In this document: positions 1 to 9,333 of the stretch, one piece after another
How the letters are laid out: the number at the start of each line of letters is the position of its first letter
How positions within the stretch are numbered: position 1 is the first letter of the stretch
Source: Cacconaster sp045642485
GTDB taxonomy: Bacteria > Bacteroidota > Bacteroidia > Bacteroidales > UBA932
Assembly (NCBI GenBank): GCA_045642485.1
Contig: JAZUIV010000069.1
Span: forward strand, 1 to 49,941
Direction: 5' to 3'
DNA length: 49,941 nucleotides
Notes under the pieces: generated by a model
Seen by the model: the letters and a program-made list of their open reading frames with translations, nothing else
Database searches by the model: none
What the model was told of the DNA's origin: nothing
Made by a program: the position numbers and the translations under genes

Positions 1-19
1 TTAACCTAAAATTTATCTT

Positions 20-3000
20 ATGAAAAGATTCAGACTCGTTTTGACAGCTTTTCTGATGGTAGTCTCAGTTGCAGCGTTTGCACAGAAGACAATCACCGTC
101 ACGGGAACTGTCACGGATGCTTCCACAGGGGAGCCTCTGTCGGGAGCTGCCGTTCTCATCAAGGGCACTCCTCAGGGTGTAGTTGCTGACGCCGACGGTA
201 AATTCAGCGTCAATATCGCCCCCGACGGAACACTGGGTTTCACGACCATCGGTTTCAAGGACGCCGAGGTTGCAGTCAGTGGCCGCACTGTTATCAATGT
301 TGCCCTTGAACCCGACATAACGATGCTTGATGAAACCATCGTCATCGCTTATGGTACCGCTACCAAGAGTTCCTTCACCGGTTCCGCTGCGATGGTGAAG
401 TCAGAGGAAATTGAGAAGAAGGTGGCAACGAACGTTACCAGCGCTTTGGCCGGTACAACTCCCGGTGTTCAGATTATTTCATCAAGTGGTGACCCCGCGT
501 CAAACAGTTCATCCATCCGTATTCGCGGTATCGGTTCGATGTCGGCATCCAGTTCTCCCCTTATTGTAGTGGACGGGATTCCTTATGACGGCACAATCTC
601 TGACATCAACCCCAATGACGTTGAATCAATGTCAGTCCTCAAAGACGCCTCCGCCTCCGCCATTTACGGACACCGGGGTGCAAACGGTGTTGTTCTCATC
701 ACTACCAAGAAGGGAAAGTCAGGTGATGCACAGGTCAAGTTTGATGCCCGTTTGGGTTCCAACAGCCGACTTATCCCTCAGTATGATGTTGTTTCCGATC
801 CGGGGCAATACTATGAGGTTATGTATCAGAAGCTTTATAATGAATATTTCTATTCAGGCCACTCGTCCGCTCAGTCCTACGCATTCGCGGACCAGTATCT
901 CCTCGATCAGAACAACGGCGGTGTAGGATACCTTGTATATACTGTTCCCGAGGGAGAGAAACTTATCGGCACCAACTTCAAGCTCAATCCGAAGGCAACG
1001 CTCGGATATACAGACGGGGACTACTATTATACTCCGGATGACTGGTACAATGAAGTGTTCCACAGTTCTTTCCGCCAGGAATATAATCTGTCTATAAGCG
1101 GAGCAAGCGAAAAGTTCAATTACTATGCTTCTGCCGGTTTCCTCGATGATGGCGGTATTGTGAACAATTCGGACTACAAGCGTTATACAGCCCGTATCAA
1201 TGCCGATTATCAGGCAAAGAGTTGGTTCAAAGTCTATACGAATCTTGCTTATTCTCACTCAGACTCTCACAGTAATCCGAGCAACGGTTCATGGGGATCT
1301 TCAGGCAACCTCTTCTATATCACTAACAACATCGGCCCTATCTATCCCCTTTACGTCCGCAATGCAGACGGTACCATCAAAACGGATAATGGCCGTACCG
1401 TTTATGATTCAAACAATACCAACTTCATCCGTCCGTCTATAGTCGGAAATGCCATCCGTGACAACGAATATGATGAGCACAACAACGGAGCTGACGTTCT
1501 CAACGGAAAGTTCGGAGCAACGCTAACTCCCGTCAAAGGGCTGACCATCAGTGCCAACATCGGCGCCTTGGTTGACAATACCCGTTATAATGCACTGTAC
1601 AGTATCTTTGGCAGTGGCGCTTCTGTTGACGGACAGGCCTACGTCGAGCATAACAAGACTTTCGCCATCAATGGACAGGCTCTTGTCGAGTACAAGAATA
1701 CATTTGGCGACAAACACAATATCGACATCCTTGCAGGTTACGAAAACCACGATAAGAAAAATCAGGTCCTCTATGGACAGAACGACCATCTTTTCAACCC
1801 TCTCGTAGGCGAGCTTAGCAATGCCGACGGAACAAAAGGTAAGTCTGTAAAGTCATATACCAATACTTATGTGACCCAGGGCTTTCTTTCACGTCTCTCA
1901 TACGACTACGACAACAAATATTTCGTCAGTGGTTCATTCCGTTACGATGCATCCTCACGCTTCGCAAAGGGTCATCAGTGGGGTGCATTCTGGTCTGCAG
2001 GCGCAGCCTGGCTCATCAGTGCAGAAGACTTTATGGCGGATGCATCCTGGGTTGATATGCTCAAGTTGAAGGTCAGTTATGGTCAGCAGGGTAACGATGA
2101 CCTCGGTTCATATTATCCTTATGCGGACAACTACACTCATTCATACAACGAGGATACCGGCGAATACAGTCTGGCTTTGAACTATAAGGGTAACGAGAAC
2201 CTCACTTGGGAGAAGAAGGGATCATTCAACGTTGGCTTGGATTTCGAATTGTTCAACGGCAAACTCAATGGTTCCGTTGAGTACTTCGACCAGAAGACAT
2301 CAGACCTTCTCTATTCCAAATCTGTTCCCCTTTCTTCCGGTAATCCCACAGGTGCGATCCCCGTAAACGTCGGTGACATTCGCAATAATGGCGTTGAACT
2401 CACTCTTGACGGCAATATCATCCGTACGAAGACTGTGAACTGGTCCTGGAACGCAAACTTCAGCCACTACAAGAACACAATTCTTTCTCTTGACCCCAGC
2501 GTCTCCGAGAATGGTATAAAGGCCAGTTATTATATCCGCGAGGTAGGCGGCTCTCTCTACGATGCCTATATGTATAAGTTCGCAGGTGTTGACCCGAATA
2601 CCGGTGAAGCGCTCTATTGGGCGAAGGAGAAAGATGACAAGGGAAATATCATCGAAGGGACCGATTACAAGACTACCGTCTTCAGTGATGCTTTACAATA
2701 TAAACTGGGATCTATCCTTCCCAAACTCTATGGCGGATTCGGTACGTCGCTCAATGTCGGTGGTTTCGATTTCTCACTGCAGTTCTCATATCAGTTGGGT
2801 GGAAGATACTATGACGGTACCTACCAGGCACTTATGTTTACCCAAAACAATATGGGAAGCGCAATTCACAAGGATATTCTCAATGCCTGGACTCCTGAAA
2901 ACCGCAACAGCAACATTCCTCGCTGGGACGGTGACACTCAGGTTTCCCAGAGTGCTGTCGATCGCTTCCTCATTTCTTCAAACTACCTCAGTTTGAACAA

Positions 3001-3226
3001 TGTGACCATCGGTTACACTCTTCCCAAGAAGTGGTGTCACGCTATTCAGCTCGAGGGCATCCGTTTCTATGCTGCCGGTGAGAATCTTGCGGTTCTCTCG
3101 GCACGCAAGGGTGTTGATCCTCGCTATAACCTTGGCCTCGGTTCATATACCGCTGGTTCCAGCTTGAACAGTTCCTCTTATTCCGCTCTGCGTACCATCA
3201 CAGGTGGTATCACAATCACTTTCTAA
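20..3226 (+). CDS. susC: SusC/RagA-family TonB-linked outer-membrane transporter
   Basis: This is a TonB-dependent outer-membrane channel of the SusC family, which imports oligomers in partnership with a SusD lipoprotein (encoded 18 bases downstream). The 1068 residues begin with a signal peptide ending AAFA before Gln22. A carboxypeptidase-regulatory-like domain follows (about 25-100, GEPLSGAAVLIKG), then the plug (about 115-230, with LIVVDGIPYDG and SAIYGHRGANGVVLI) and a long beta-barrel ending in Phe, as outer-membrane barrels do. The length is normal for the family. It is first of a three-gene operon closed by the terminator near 5.7 kb. Energy would come from an ExbB/ExbD/TonB system such as the one at 19-25 kb. 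No glycosidase or regulator adjoins it, so the substrate (glycan or peptide) cannot be named. The gene uses CGT/CGC and GGT codons, typical of strong expression. Confidence 0.96.
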   Translation: MKRFRLVLTAFLMVVSVAAFAQKTITVTGTVTDASTGEPLSGAAVLIKGTPQGVVADADGKFSVNIAPDGTLGFTTIGFKDAEVAVSGRTVINVALEPDITMLDETIVIAYGTATKSSFTGSAAMVKSEEIEKKVATNVTSALAGTTPGVQIISSSGDPASNSSSIRIRGIGSMSASSSPLIVVDGIPYDGTISDINPNDVESMSVLKDASASAIYGHRGANGVVLITTKKGKSGDAQVKFDARLGSNSRLIPQYDVVSDPGQYYEVMYQKLYNEYFYSGHSSAQSYAFADQYLLDQNNGGVGYLVYTVPEGEKLIGTNFKLNPKATLGYTDGDYYYTPDDWYNEVFHSSFRQEYNLSISGASEKFNYYASAGFLDDGGIVNNSDYKRYTARINADYQAKSWFKVYTNLAYSHSDSHSNPSNGSWGSSGNLFYITNNIGPIYPLYVRNADGTIKTDNGRTVYDSNNTNFIRPSIVGNAIRDNEYDEHNNGADVLNGKFGATLTPVKGLTISANIGALVDNTRYNALYSIFGSGASVDGQAYVEHNKTFAINGQALVEYKNTFGDKHNIDILAGYENHDKKNQVLYGQNDHLFNPLVGELSNADGTKGKSVKSYTNTYVTQGFLSRLSYDYDNKYFVSGSFRYDASSRFAKGHQWGAFWSAGAAWLISAEDFMADASWVDMLKLKVSYGQQGNDDLGSYYPYADNYTHSYNEDTGEYSLALNYKGNENLTWEKKGSFNVGLDFELFNGKLNGSVEYFDQKTSDLLYSKSVPLSSGNPTGAIPVNVGDIRNNGVELTLDGNIIRTKTVNWSWNANFSHYKNTILSLDPSVSENGIKASYYIREVGGSLYDAYMYKFAGVDPNTGEALYWAKEKDDKGNIIEGTDYKTTVFSDALQYKLGSILPKLYGGFGTSLNVGGFDFSLQFSYQLGGRYYDGTYQALMFTQNNMGSAIHKDILNAWTPENRNSNIPRWDGDTQVSQSAVDRFLISSNYLSLNNVTIGYTLPKKWCHAIQLEGIRFYAAGENLAVLSARKGVDPRYNLGLGSYTAGSSLNSSSYSALRTITGGITITF

Positions 3227-3244
3227 CCGTTAAATGCAAAGACA

Positions 3245-4864
3245 ATGAAACTCAATAGATTATTATTGCTTGCCACCATCGGTGCTGTCGTTGCGTCATC
3301 CTGCACCAAGTTGGATGATGTGCTTCCCCAAAGCGGTACTATGCTGGCTTCTCAGGTTCAGGAGACCAACACAATCGCTCCTTCCCGTGCATCCGCAGCT
3401 TTCGCCGGTATGTTTACAAACATTGGCAAACCTCAAAAGATGTATGCCAACCCTGATGACTGGGAGTTCCTTATGATCAATTTCTGCAATGACCTTGAAG
3501 GTGCCGATGCCCTTATTGCGGACAGCAACTACAACTGGTTTTCAGTTTGCGGTGAACTTTCTTCGCGTAATGCAAACTATCGTAACCCGTATATCCGCTA
3601 TCGTGCTCCTTACAATATGATAGCCGATATAAACACATTCATTGCCGGTTTCCCCGAGGACGAGTCAACCTGGACTCCCGAAGTTCTCAATATGGTTGCC
3701 CAGAGCAGGGCTCTTCGGGCATATTCCTATATGCTGCTGGTTCCCAACTACCAGTTCGGATATTCCGTTGCTGCCGACCAGCCCTGTGTACCTATCTGTT
3801 CTCCCGACATCGAGGACTTTACGCATAATCCCCGCGCTACTGTCAGGCAGGTTTTGGAAATAGTACTCTCAGACCTTGACTATGCAGTTGCGAAACTTGC
3901 AGGGGCAAGCCGTACAACCAAGGCCTACATAGATGAAAGTGTAGCCCGTGCTATCCGCGCCCGCGTTTATCTCTATATGGGAGAGTGGCAGAAGGCTTTG
4001 GACGATGCCACTGCCGCAGCCAACGGATATGCGCCCAAGACCATAGCCGACCTGACAAGGCCTACTTTCTACGATATCAATGAGGCTGACTGGATTTGGG
4101 GCTATGATATGACCGAAGCTACTGCAAAGAACGGTATCTATGCCACCACTTCATCCTGGCTTCGTTCATTCTCCGGATATGGCTATGCTCCGGCTACCCA
4201 GACAACAACTTGCATCAACACTCTCCTTTGGAATATGATTCCTGAGACCGATGTTCGAAAAGGCTGGTGGATTGACGAAAACCTCAAGTCTCCCCTCATT
4301 GACGACCTTACCTGGCCGGGTTGTGAAGGTGACCTCGCTCACGCTTCCGATGGCGGCGATGCCAAGCTTCCTTTCCTTCCCTACACCAATGTCAAGTTCG
4401 GTTGCAAGACAATAGGCACTACTACCAACGACGAAGATATGCCTCTTATCCGTGTTGAGGAGATGCTCCTTATAAAGTTCGAATGTATGCAACGCCTTGG
4501 CCAGGACGGTGTAGGCGAAATGGAGAAATTCATCCGTGAGTATCGTGACCCTGAATATAATTGGTCTGACAAGGGACTTCAGCCCCTTGATGAAATCTGG
4601 TTCCAGCGTCGTGTTGAACTCTGGGGCGAAGGCTTTTTTACCTATGACCAGAAGCGTCTCAACAAACCTATTGTCCGCTTCCACGACGAGACCAACAATA
4701 TCTCTCCTGCATTCCGTTTCAATCTTGCTGCGGATGATCCTTGGCTTCTCCTTCGTTTCCCTCAGGGTGAAATGAACACAAACTATGATATTGTTGACAA
4801 TGCAGGAGGACAACAGCCAAAGACAGATGAAGGAAAGACCCTTCGTGATGGTGTCACTGATTAA
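3245..4864 (+). CDS. susD: SusD/RagB-family nutrient-binding lipoprotein
   Basis: This is the surface lipoprotein that caps the SusC channel and binds its substrate. It has 539 residues, with a lipoprotein signal whose acylated residue is Cys20 (ASSC). The next part is alpha-helical with TPR-like stretches, as in SusD (for example SQSRALRAYSYMLLV-type helices near 150-165 and ARAIRARVYLYMGEWQKAL near 240). The conserved C-terminal layout includes EEMLLIKFECMQRLG and the WFQRRVELWGEGF segment. It lies 18 bases after susC and 21 bases before the third lipoprotein, consistent with one transcript. Assignment to the family is firm; the ligand is unknown. Confidence 0.95.
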   Translation: MKLNRLLLLATIGAVVASSCTKLDDVLPQSGTMLASQVQETNTIAPSRASAAFAGMFTNIGKPQKMYANPDDWEFLMINFCNDLEGADALIADSNYNWFSVCGELSSRNANYRNPYIRYRAPYNMIADINTFIAGFPEDESTWTPEVLNMVAQSRALRAYSYMLLVPNYQFGYSVAADQPCVPICSPDIEDFTHNPRATVRQVLEIVLSDLDYAVAKLAGASRTTKAYIDESVARAIRARVYLYMGEWQKALDDATAAANGYAPKTIADLTRPTFYDINEADWIWGYDMTEATAKNGIYATTSSWLRSFSGYGYAPATQTTTCINTLLWNMIPETDVRKGWWIDENLKSPLIDDLTWPGCEGDLAHASDGGDAKLPFLPYTNVKFGCKTIGTTTNDEDMPLIRVEEMLLIKFECMQRLGQDGVGEMEKFIREYRDPEYNWSDKGLQPLDEIWFQRRVELWGEGFFTYDQKRLNKPIVRFHDETNNISPAFRFNLAADDPWLLLRFPQGEMNTNYDIVDNAGGQQPKTDEGKTLRDGVTD

Positions 4865-4885
4865 TTAACTTAAAAAGAACAAGAA

Positions 4886-5671
4886 ATGAAAGCATTCTAT
4901 AAATTTGTGGTTCTGGCTCTTGCGACGACGGCTGTTTTCGCTTCTTGCGAGAAATCGACTCCGTACGAGCCCGGCAAACCCGCAGGTCAGTATGACGTAT
5001 GTTTTTCTGCCGCAAATGAAGATCAGGTTGTTCTCGACCTTTCAGCCAAATCATTTGACGTGGTGCTTGAGAGAAAGAACACTTCCGGGGCACTTACTAT
5101 CCCTGTATCCTTCTGGGTAGATGTTGAAGGTGCAGCATCAACTGTTTCAGAGGTTTCGTTCGCTGATGGACAGGCGACTGCAACCTTGACTGTCAATCTT
5201 GGCGAAATCGACCCGTTTGTCAATTATCAGGCGGAACTTAAAATCCCTGAGGAATTCACCCAGCCTTATTCAGAGACTGCCGGATTCCCCCGTTACGGAT
5301 TTGTTTTCTACAAGGAAGATTATTCCGCTGTTGCCACCGCGACGTATTACGATGATTTCTGGTCAGGTGAAGAGTGGGAGGTCAGCATCGAGTATTCACC
5401 TCTTCTTGAGAACTACCGCGTGAATGGGGCATTCCCTAGTGGCAATACCTTTGCATTTACTTGGGACAAGGGATCAAAAGTAGCCTATGTTAACAAGACT
5501 GCCATCGCAACGGGATACAATCACGCTTCTTACGGAGCCATCAGCGCTACGCCGACAAGTTGCTCATATGATTCTGAAACCGGAGAACTCGCGTTTATTT
5601 TCAAGTGGACTGTATCGGCCGGTTCCTTCGGTGAGTACGGCCAGTATGTCTATGACATCAACTGGAAATAG
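4886..5671 (+). CDS. Surface lipoprotein, third gene of the SusCD operon
   Basis: A 261-residue lipoprotein with acylation site at Cys21 (VFASC), followed by EKS, an acidic residue at +2 as often seen in Bacteroidota surface lipoproteins. Residues about 35-120 read as alternating beta-strands (VVLDLSAKSFDVVLERKN, TATLTVNLGEIDP), suggesting an immunoglobulin-like or Calx-beta-like sandwich. The second half is rich in Tyr, Trp and Gly and also looks like beta structure. No catalytic motif is visible. Its position directly behind susD suggests an accessory binding protein for the same substrate. I do not recognise a named family. The strong terminator at 5688-5719 ends the operon just after it. 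Confidence 0.8.
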   Translation: MKAFYKFVVLALATTAVFASCEKSTPYEPGKPAGQYDVCFSAANEDQVVLDLSAKSFDVVLERKNTSGALTIPVSFWVDVEGAASTVSEVSFADGQATATLTVNLGEIDPFVNYQAELKIPEEFTQPYSETAGFPRYGFVFYKEDYSAVATATYYDDFWSGEEWEVSIEYSPLLENYRVNGAFPSGNTFAFTWDKGSKVAYVNKTAIATGYNHASYGAISATPTSCSYDSETGELAFIFKWTVSAGSFGEYGQYVYDINWK

Positions 5672-5687
5672 TTTTTGACTGACAATA

Positions 5688-5719
5688 AGCGGGCGGCCTT
5701 TTCGGGACGCCCGCTTTTT
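5688..5719 (+). terminator. Rho-independent terminator of the SusCD operon
   Basis: An 8-bp GC-rich stem (AGCGGGCG at 5688-5695 with CGCCCGCT at 5708-5715), a 12-base loop that can pair further, and a run of five T at 5715-5719. It sits 17 bases after the third operon gene and 17 bases before the next start codon. Confidence 0.88.
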
Positions 5720-5735
5720 ATCTGTAATCCGGTGT

Positions 5736-7034
5736 ATGAAGATTCTTTACCAAGTTCTGGCGGTTGTTTTTCTCCTTGCATCCTGTTCGATACGGGAATC
5801 CGATGAATTTCCGACGATATATCCCGATTATGTCGGCGTCACTGTGCCGGAAGGACTAGCCCCCTTGCGATTCACTATGTCGGACGGAAGCCGGTGTTCG
5901 GTGAAGTCAAGACGTGAGGGAGATACGATATGGTATTGCGTCACCTCATCCGGAATCAGGTATAGTGAGTTCCCTGTGTATGTCTGTAGGGATAAGATAG
6001 ACCCGTATGTCGCATATCGTCTCATCGAGCCGGGATATGAAAGTTGGCGCGACATATCAATCTGTCAGAGAGAACTTGCTACCTGGAAGGAATCGCCCGT
6101 CGTGACCAACCGGGTGAATGATATGGGCTGCCTGAATTGCCACAGTTTTCAAGATGGAAATCCGGACAGGATGTTTTTTCACGCAAGGGGGAAAGGCGGA
6201 GGTACCGTATTTATCGATGAATGTGGCGTCAGAATAGTGAACCTGGATTCATCGGGGCCGCACAAGCAGGGGACATATCCTGCCTGGCATCCTTCCGGAA
6301 GATATGTTGCCTTCTCCTCCAATGATACGAGACAGTGTTTCCCGATTGGTTCCACTCAGCCTGTTGAAGTGTACGATACAGAATCCGACATATTGTTATA
6401 TGATGTCGCCAAAGATTCCGTTTTTCTCCCCAACCAGTTGAGTGGGCCTGAAGTTATGGAGACTTTCCCGGCTTGGAATAATGCTGGAGACAGGCTCTAT
6501 TACTGTGCCGCTGACAGTATTTCCGATGTGTCCAGAAACCGTGGTAAGGTGCACTACAGACTGATGAGCGTCGAGTTCGATGGCCGTTCTTTTGTCGGAG
6601 AACCCCGCATCGAGTGGGAAGAAGGTGATGCGTCCGCATCATTCCCCAGAGTTAACGGAAAGTGGCTTATGTTCACCCGCTCCGATTACGGGACTTTCCC
6701 GATATGGCATAAGGAGGCCGACCTGTGGCTGCTGAATCTGGAAACTGGGGAGAGTTTTCCTGCAGAAGAACTTAACAGCGGAGATACGGAGAGTTACCAC
6801 AGTTGGTCTTCCACTGGCAAGTGGCTGGTGTTCAGCAGTCGCAGGGAGGATGGCAGATACACGCGCCTGTACTTTTCCCACTTTGACGGAGAAGGACACT
6901 TTTCCAAGCCTTTTCTTTTGCCACAAAAAAAAGCTGTGTTGAATCATTTGAGACTCAAATCGTATAACCTTCCGGAATTTGTCCGCGGCGAGGCCCCAGA
7001 GAGACAAAAGGAGATAAAGCGTCTGTTTGAATGA
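5736..7034 (+). CDS. Lipoprotein with TolB/PD40-like repeats and a CxxCH motif
   Basis: A 432-residue predicted lipoprotein (acylation at Cys17, LLASC). Several repeats match the WD40-like PD40/TolB pattern, for example PAWHPSGRYVAFSSND (about 186), PAWNNAGDRLYYC (about 245) and HSWSSTGKWLVFSSR (about 354), so a beta-propeller is expected. Between the signal and the propeller lies C132-L-N-C135-H136, the form of a c-type haem-binding site, within MGCLNCHSF. Whether haem is bound cannot be told from one motif, but a haem-linked role is possible. It starts 17 bases after a terminator, so it must have its own promoter or rely on read-through. Its end overlaps the next gene by 4 bases (ATGA), so the two are translationally coupled. 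Confidence 0.82.
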   Translation: MKILYQVLAVVFLLASCSIRESDEFPTIYPDYVGVTVPEGLAPLRFTMSDGSRCSVKSRREGDTIWYCVTSSGIRYSEFPVYVCRDKIDPYVAYRLIEPGYESWRDISICQRELATWKESPVVTNRVNDMGCLNCHSFQDGNPDRMFFHARGKGGGTVFIDECGVRIVNLDSSGPHKQGTYPAWHPSGRYVAFSSNDTRQCFPIGSTQPVEVYDTESDILLYDVAKDSVFLPNQLSGPEVMETFPAWNNAGDRLYYCAADSISDVSRNRGKVHYRLMSVEFDGRSFVGEPRIEWEEGDASASFPRVNGKWLMFTRSDYGTFPIWHKEADLWLLNLETGESFPAEELNSGDTESYHSWSSTGKWLVFSSRREDGRYTRLYFSHFDGEGHFSKPFLLPQKKAVLNHLRLKSYNLPEFVRGEAPERQKEIKRLFE

Positions 7035-7999
7035 TAAAAAAAGCAATAATACCTATCCTGATTTTCGTTGCTGTATTTCTGACATTGCAGATATATGCAG
7101 GCCATATCCTTGTCAGAGATGGCCGGTTCACTTTGTTTCTCATGACGCCCGACTATTTTGCGCAGGTTTTCAGGGAACCTTTTCCCATTTCGCATATCAT
7201 TCTGTCGTTTGTAGTACAATTTTTCGACATACCCTTTGTCGGACCTGCAGTGATAGCGGTCATTGCAGTGGCATTGTATTCCATATGCCACGCAATCTTT
7301 CGCAGGAAACTTTTCTCTGACGTGCTGCCGTGCGGACTTTTGCTGGCCGGTTGTCTTTTCATCACGGTGCTCCCGGGGATAAAAAGGGAGAATCGCTATT
7401 GTGCTGTTGAACAGTACGCCCGTCAGCATCGGTGGGATGATATATTGGACATAGCCAAGCCCGACGTAGTGAGGGATGACAGATCATTGATGCCCTATGC
7501 TATGCTCGCGCTCAACGCAAAGGGACAGCTGGTCAGCAATATGGGCTCATATCCGCTGTCCGGTCCGCAGGACCTTGATATGGATGGCATTCAGACCAGG
7601 GAGGCGTACTGGTTCTCAAGTCTGCTGGACGAGGCTCTTGGCAATTATAACGAGGCTGTGCATCATTTGTTCCAGGCTTCTTGCTTTCTCCATCAGGGGA
7701 TGAGCCATATTTCGCTTTATCAGATGATAAGATTTAATATGGAGAATGAAAACTATACTTTGGCTCGCAAGTATGCCGGCATTCTGTTGAGGAGTCCCAG
7801 AAATTACTTTCTCGCGAAGGGACTGCTCAAGGCAATGGAAGGCAGGCGTGACAGAGCTTCAACTACCGATAAGGCCTTGTCTCCCGTAATTACAGATTCG
7901 CCGATTGTCAATCTCGGTCTTTTGAGAAAGGCTGGGATGCAGTCTGCAATGGCAAATGAACGTCTGGCCGCATATATGAGGCTTTCCGTGATGAACTGA
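7031..7999 (+). CDS. Membrane protein with helical C-terminal domain (DUF6057-like)
   Basis: A 322-residue protein. One hydrophobic segment is near residues 5-23 and two or three more lie between about 50 and 118 (ILSFVVQFFDIPFVGPA, VIAVIAVALYSI, LPCGLLLAGCLFITVL). A soluble, mainly helical region follows, resembling TPR-type repeats (YNEAVHHLFQASCF, NYTLARKYAGILL). The start codon overlaps the stop of the propeller lipoprotein. From memory, such pairs of a PD40 protein with a DUF6057 membrane protein recur in Bacteroidota, but I cannot verify the family here. It is about 320 residues, shorter than I recall for DUF6057, so it may be a reduced version. Function unknown. Confidence 0.72.
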   Translation: MIKKAIIPILIFVAVFLTLQIYAGHILVRDGRFTLFLMTPDYFAQVFREPFPISHIILSFVVQFFDIPFVGPAVIAVIAVALYSICHAIFRRKLFSDVLPCGLLLAGCLFITVLPGIKRENRYCAVEQYARQHRWDDILDIAKPDVVRDDRSLMPYAMLALNAKGQLVSNMGSYPLSGPQDLDMDGIQTREAYWFSSLLDEALGNYNEAVHHLFQASCFLHQGMSHISLYQMIRFNMENENYTLARKYAGILLRSPRNYFLAKGLLKAMEGRRDRASTTDKALSPVITDSPIVNLGLLRKAGMQSAMANERLAAYMRLSVMN

Positions 8000-8045
8000 C
8001 AGTTCCTTCTGCGACTCTTTGTCCACATAAGCTTTTTTCAATTCC

Positions 8046-8090
8046 TAAATAAAATCATATTAAATAAAATTGTATTAAATAAAAACATTT
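8046..8090. repeat. Three 15-bp AT-rich tandem repeats
   Basis: TAAATAAAATCATAT (8046-8060), TAAATAAAATTGTAT (8061-8075) and TAAATAAAAACATTT (8076-8090) follow each other without gaps. They end 25 bases before the start codon of the STAND-like ATPase, so they occupy its promoter or leader region. No Bacteroidota-type promoter match is clear within them. Confidence 0.8.
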
Positions 8091-8115
8091 AATAATTTTA
8101 CTGAAAATTTTATTA

Positions 8116-9252
8116 ATGGAAATACCTTTCAACTACGGACGAATCGTTACAGGCGAAAACTACACTGACAGGATAGACGATGTCATTCACTTGACCAATA
8201 ATTTCAAGGCTCTGACAAACACCACCATCATTTCTCCAAGAAGATGGGGCAAATCATCCATGGTGAACAAAGCCATTGAGACGTTAAAGGAAACAAGTGA
8301 TGAGTACATCTTCGTCTCCCTCGATGTCTTCAACCTCAAGACACCGGAAGCATTTCTTGAAGGTTATGCCAAAAGTGTTGCCCGCGCTTTTGACAATCAT
8401 TCCGAATTGAAGCAGTTCATTTCCGAGGTATTGCCATCCAATATACGCACTGAAATTCTTCTCGGCAATAAAAGCATTTTTCCGGTTGAATTGAGAATAT
8501 CTCTCGAACACGGCAATTCAAAAGAGTACTGTCCGAATATCCTCGATATGCCTCAGGAATTGGCTGAAAGAAAAGGTAAAAAGGTTATTGTCTGCATAGA
8601 CGAATTTCAGGTAATAACTGAATACGATGATTCCCTTGCATTCCAGAGAATGTTGAGGGCCGCCTGGCAAAGGCATAGCAAAGTGGCCTATTGCCTGTTC
8701 GGTTCCAAGTTCAATATGATGACCGAACTGGTAGGCAAGCCCAGGATGCCTCTGTACAAATTCGGCGATATGTTTTATCTCAAGAAAATAAGTACGGAAA
8801 ACTGGGTTGATTTCATCACTGAAAGGTTCCGTTCAACAGGAAAATCAATATCCCCGGATACAGCCGGATATCTGGCAAATCTTGTGGAGAACCATTCATA
8901 TTATGTACAGCAGTTGGCCCAGCTCACCTGGTTCAGGACCGATGATATTTGCACGAAAGAAACAGTGGATAAGGCCTTTTCCGGACTCGTGGACCAGTTG
9001 AGTATGATATTCATACAAACGGTTGAATCCCTCACGTCCACCCAGAGCGAATTCCTGCGGGCTCTCTGTAACGGCGTAACCAGATTCTCTTCGACAGAAC
9101 TGGTGAACAATTACAGGGTCGGTACCGCAGCCAACGTCAAAAACATAAGAAAAACTCTGGAGAAAAAAGAGATAACGACATCATTCCCCAATCATACTGA
9201 AATCCAGGATCCCCTTTTCAAGTATTGGCTGAAAAACCATTATTTCATATAA
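8116..9252 (+). CDS. STAND-like AAA ATPase (archaeal-ATPase type)
   Basis: A 378-residue cytoplasmic P-loop ATPase of the kind annotated as ATP-binding protein or archaeal-type ATPase in Bacteroidota. The P-loop is unusual, S40-P-R-R-W-G-K46-S-S, the SPRRxGKSS form characteristic of this family. Walker B is CID162-E163-F. A sensor-like segment LFGSKFNMM lies near 200. The C-terminal 90 residues look like a winged-helix domain (SEFLRALCNGVTRFSSTEL) ending in LFKYWLKNHYF, the usual C-terminal signature. It stands alone between two unrelated operons. Members are variously linked to stress or defence, but no partner is present here, so the role is open. Confidence 0.88.
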   Translation: MEIPFNYGRIVTGENYTDRIDDVIHLTNNFKALTNTTIISPRRWGKSSMVNKAIETLKETSDEYIFVSLDVFNLKTPEAFLEGYAKSVARAFDNHSELKQFISEVLPSNIRTEILLGNKSIFPVELRISLEHGNSKEYCPNILDMPQELAERKGKKVIVCIDEFQVITEYDDSLAFQRMLRAAWQRHSKVAYCLFGSKFNMMTELVGKPRMPLYKFGDMFYLKKISTENWVDFITERFRSTGKSISPDTAGYLANLVENHSYYVQQLAQLTWFRTDDICTKETVDKAFSGLVDQLSMIFIQTVESLTSTQSEFLRALCNGVTRFSSTELVNNYRVGTAANVKNIRKTLEKKEITTSFPNHTEIQDPLFKYWLKNHYFI

Positions 9253-9298
9253 GAGGCTGTCCATCGGCTTTTTTATCTTCATCTGTTTGGAACATTCC

Positions 9299-9328
9299 GA
9301 AACAGATTCTAAATTTGGAATCTGTTTC
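9299..9328. promoter_or_regulatory. Perfect 11-bp inverted repeat before the ABC exporter gene
   Basis: GAAACAGATTC (9299-9309) and GAATCTGTTTC (9318-9328) are exact inverted copies around an 8-base spacer. The element ends 5 bases before the ATG at 9334 and 46 bases after the ATPase stop. It could be a terminator stem for the ATPase (the following T-run is short), an operator, or a leader hairpin that affects translation. Confidence 0.6.
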
Positions 9329-9333
9329 TTGCA

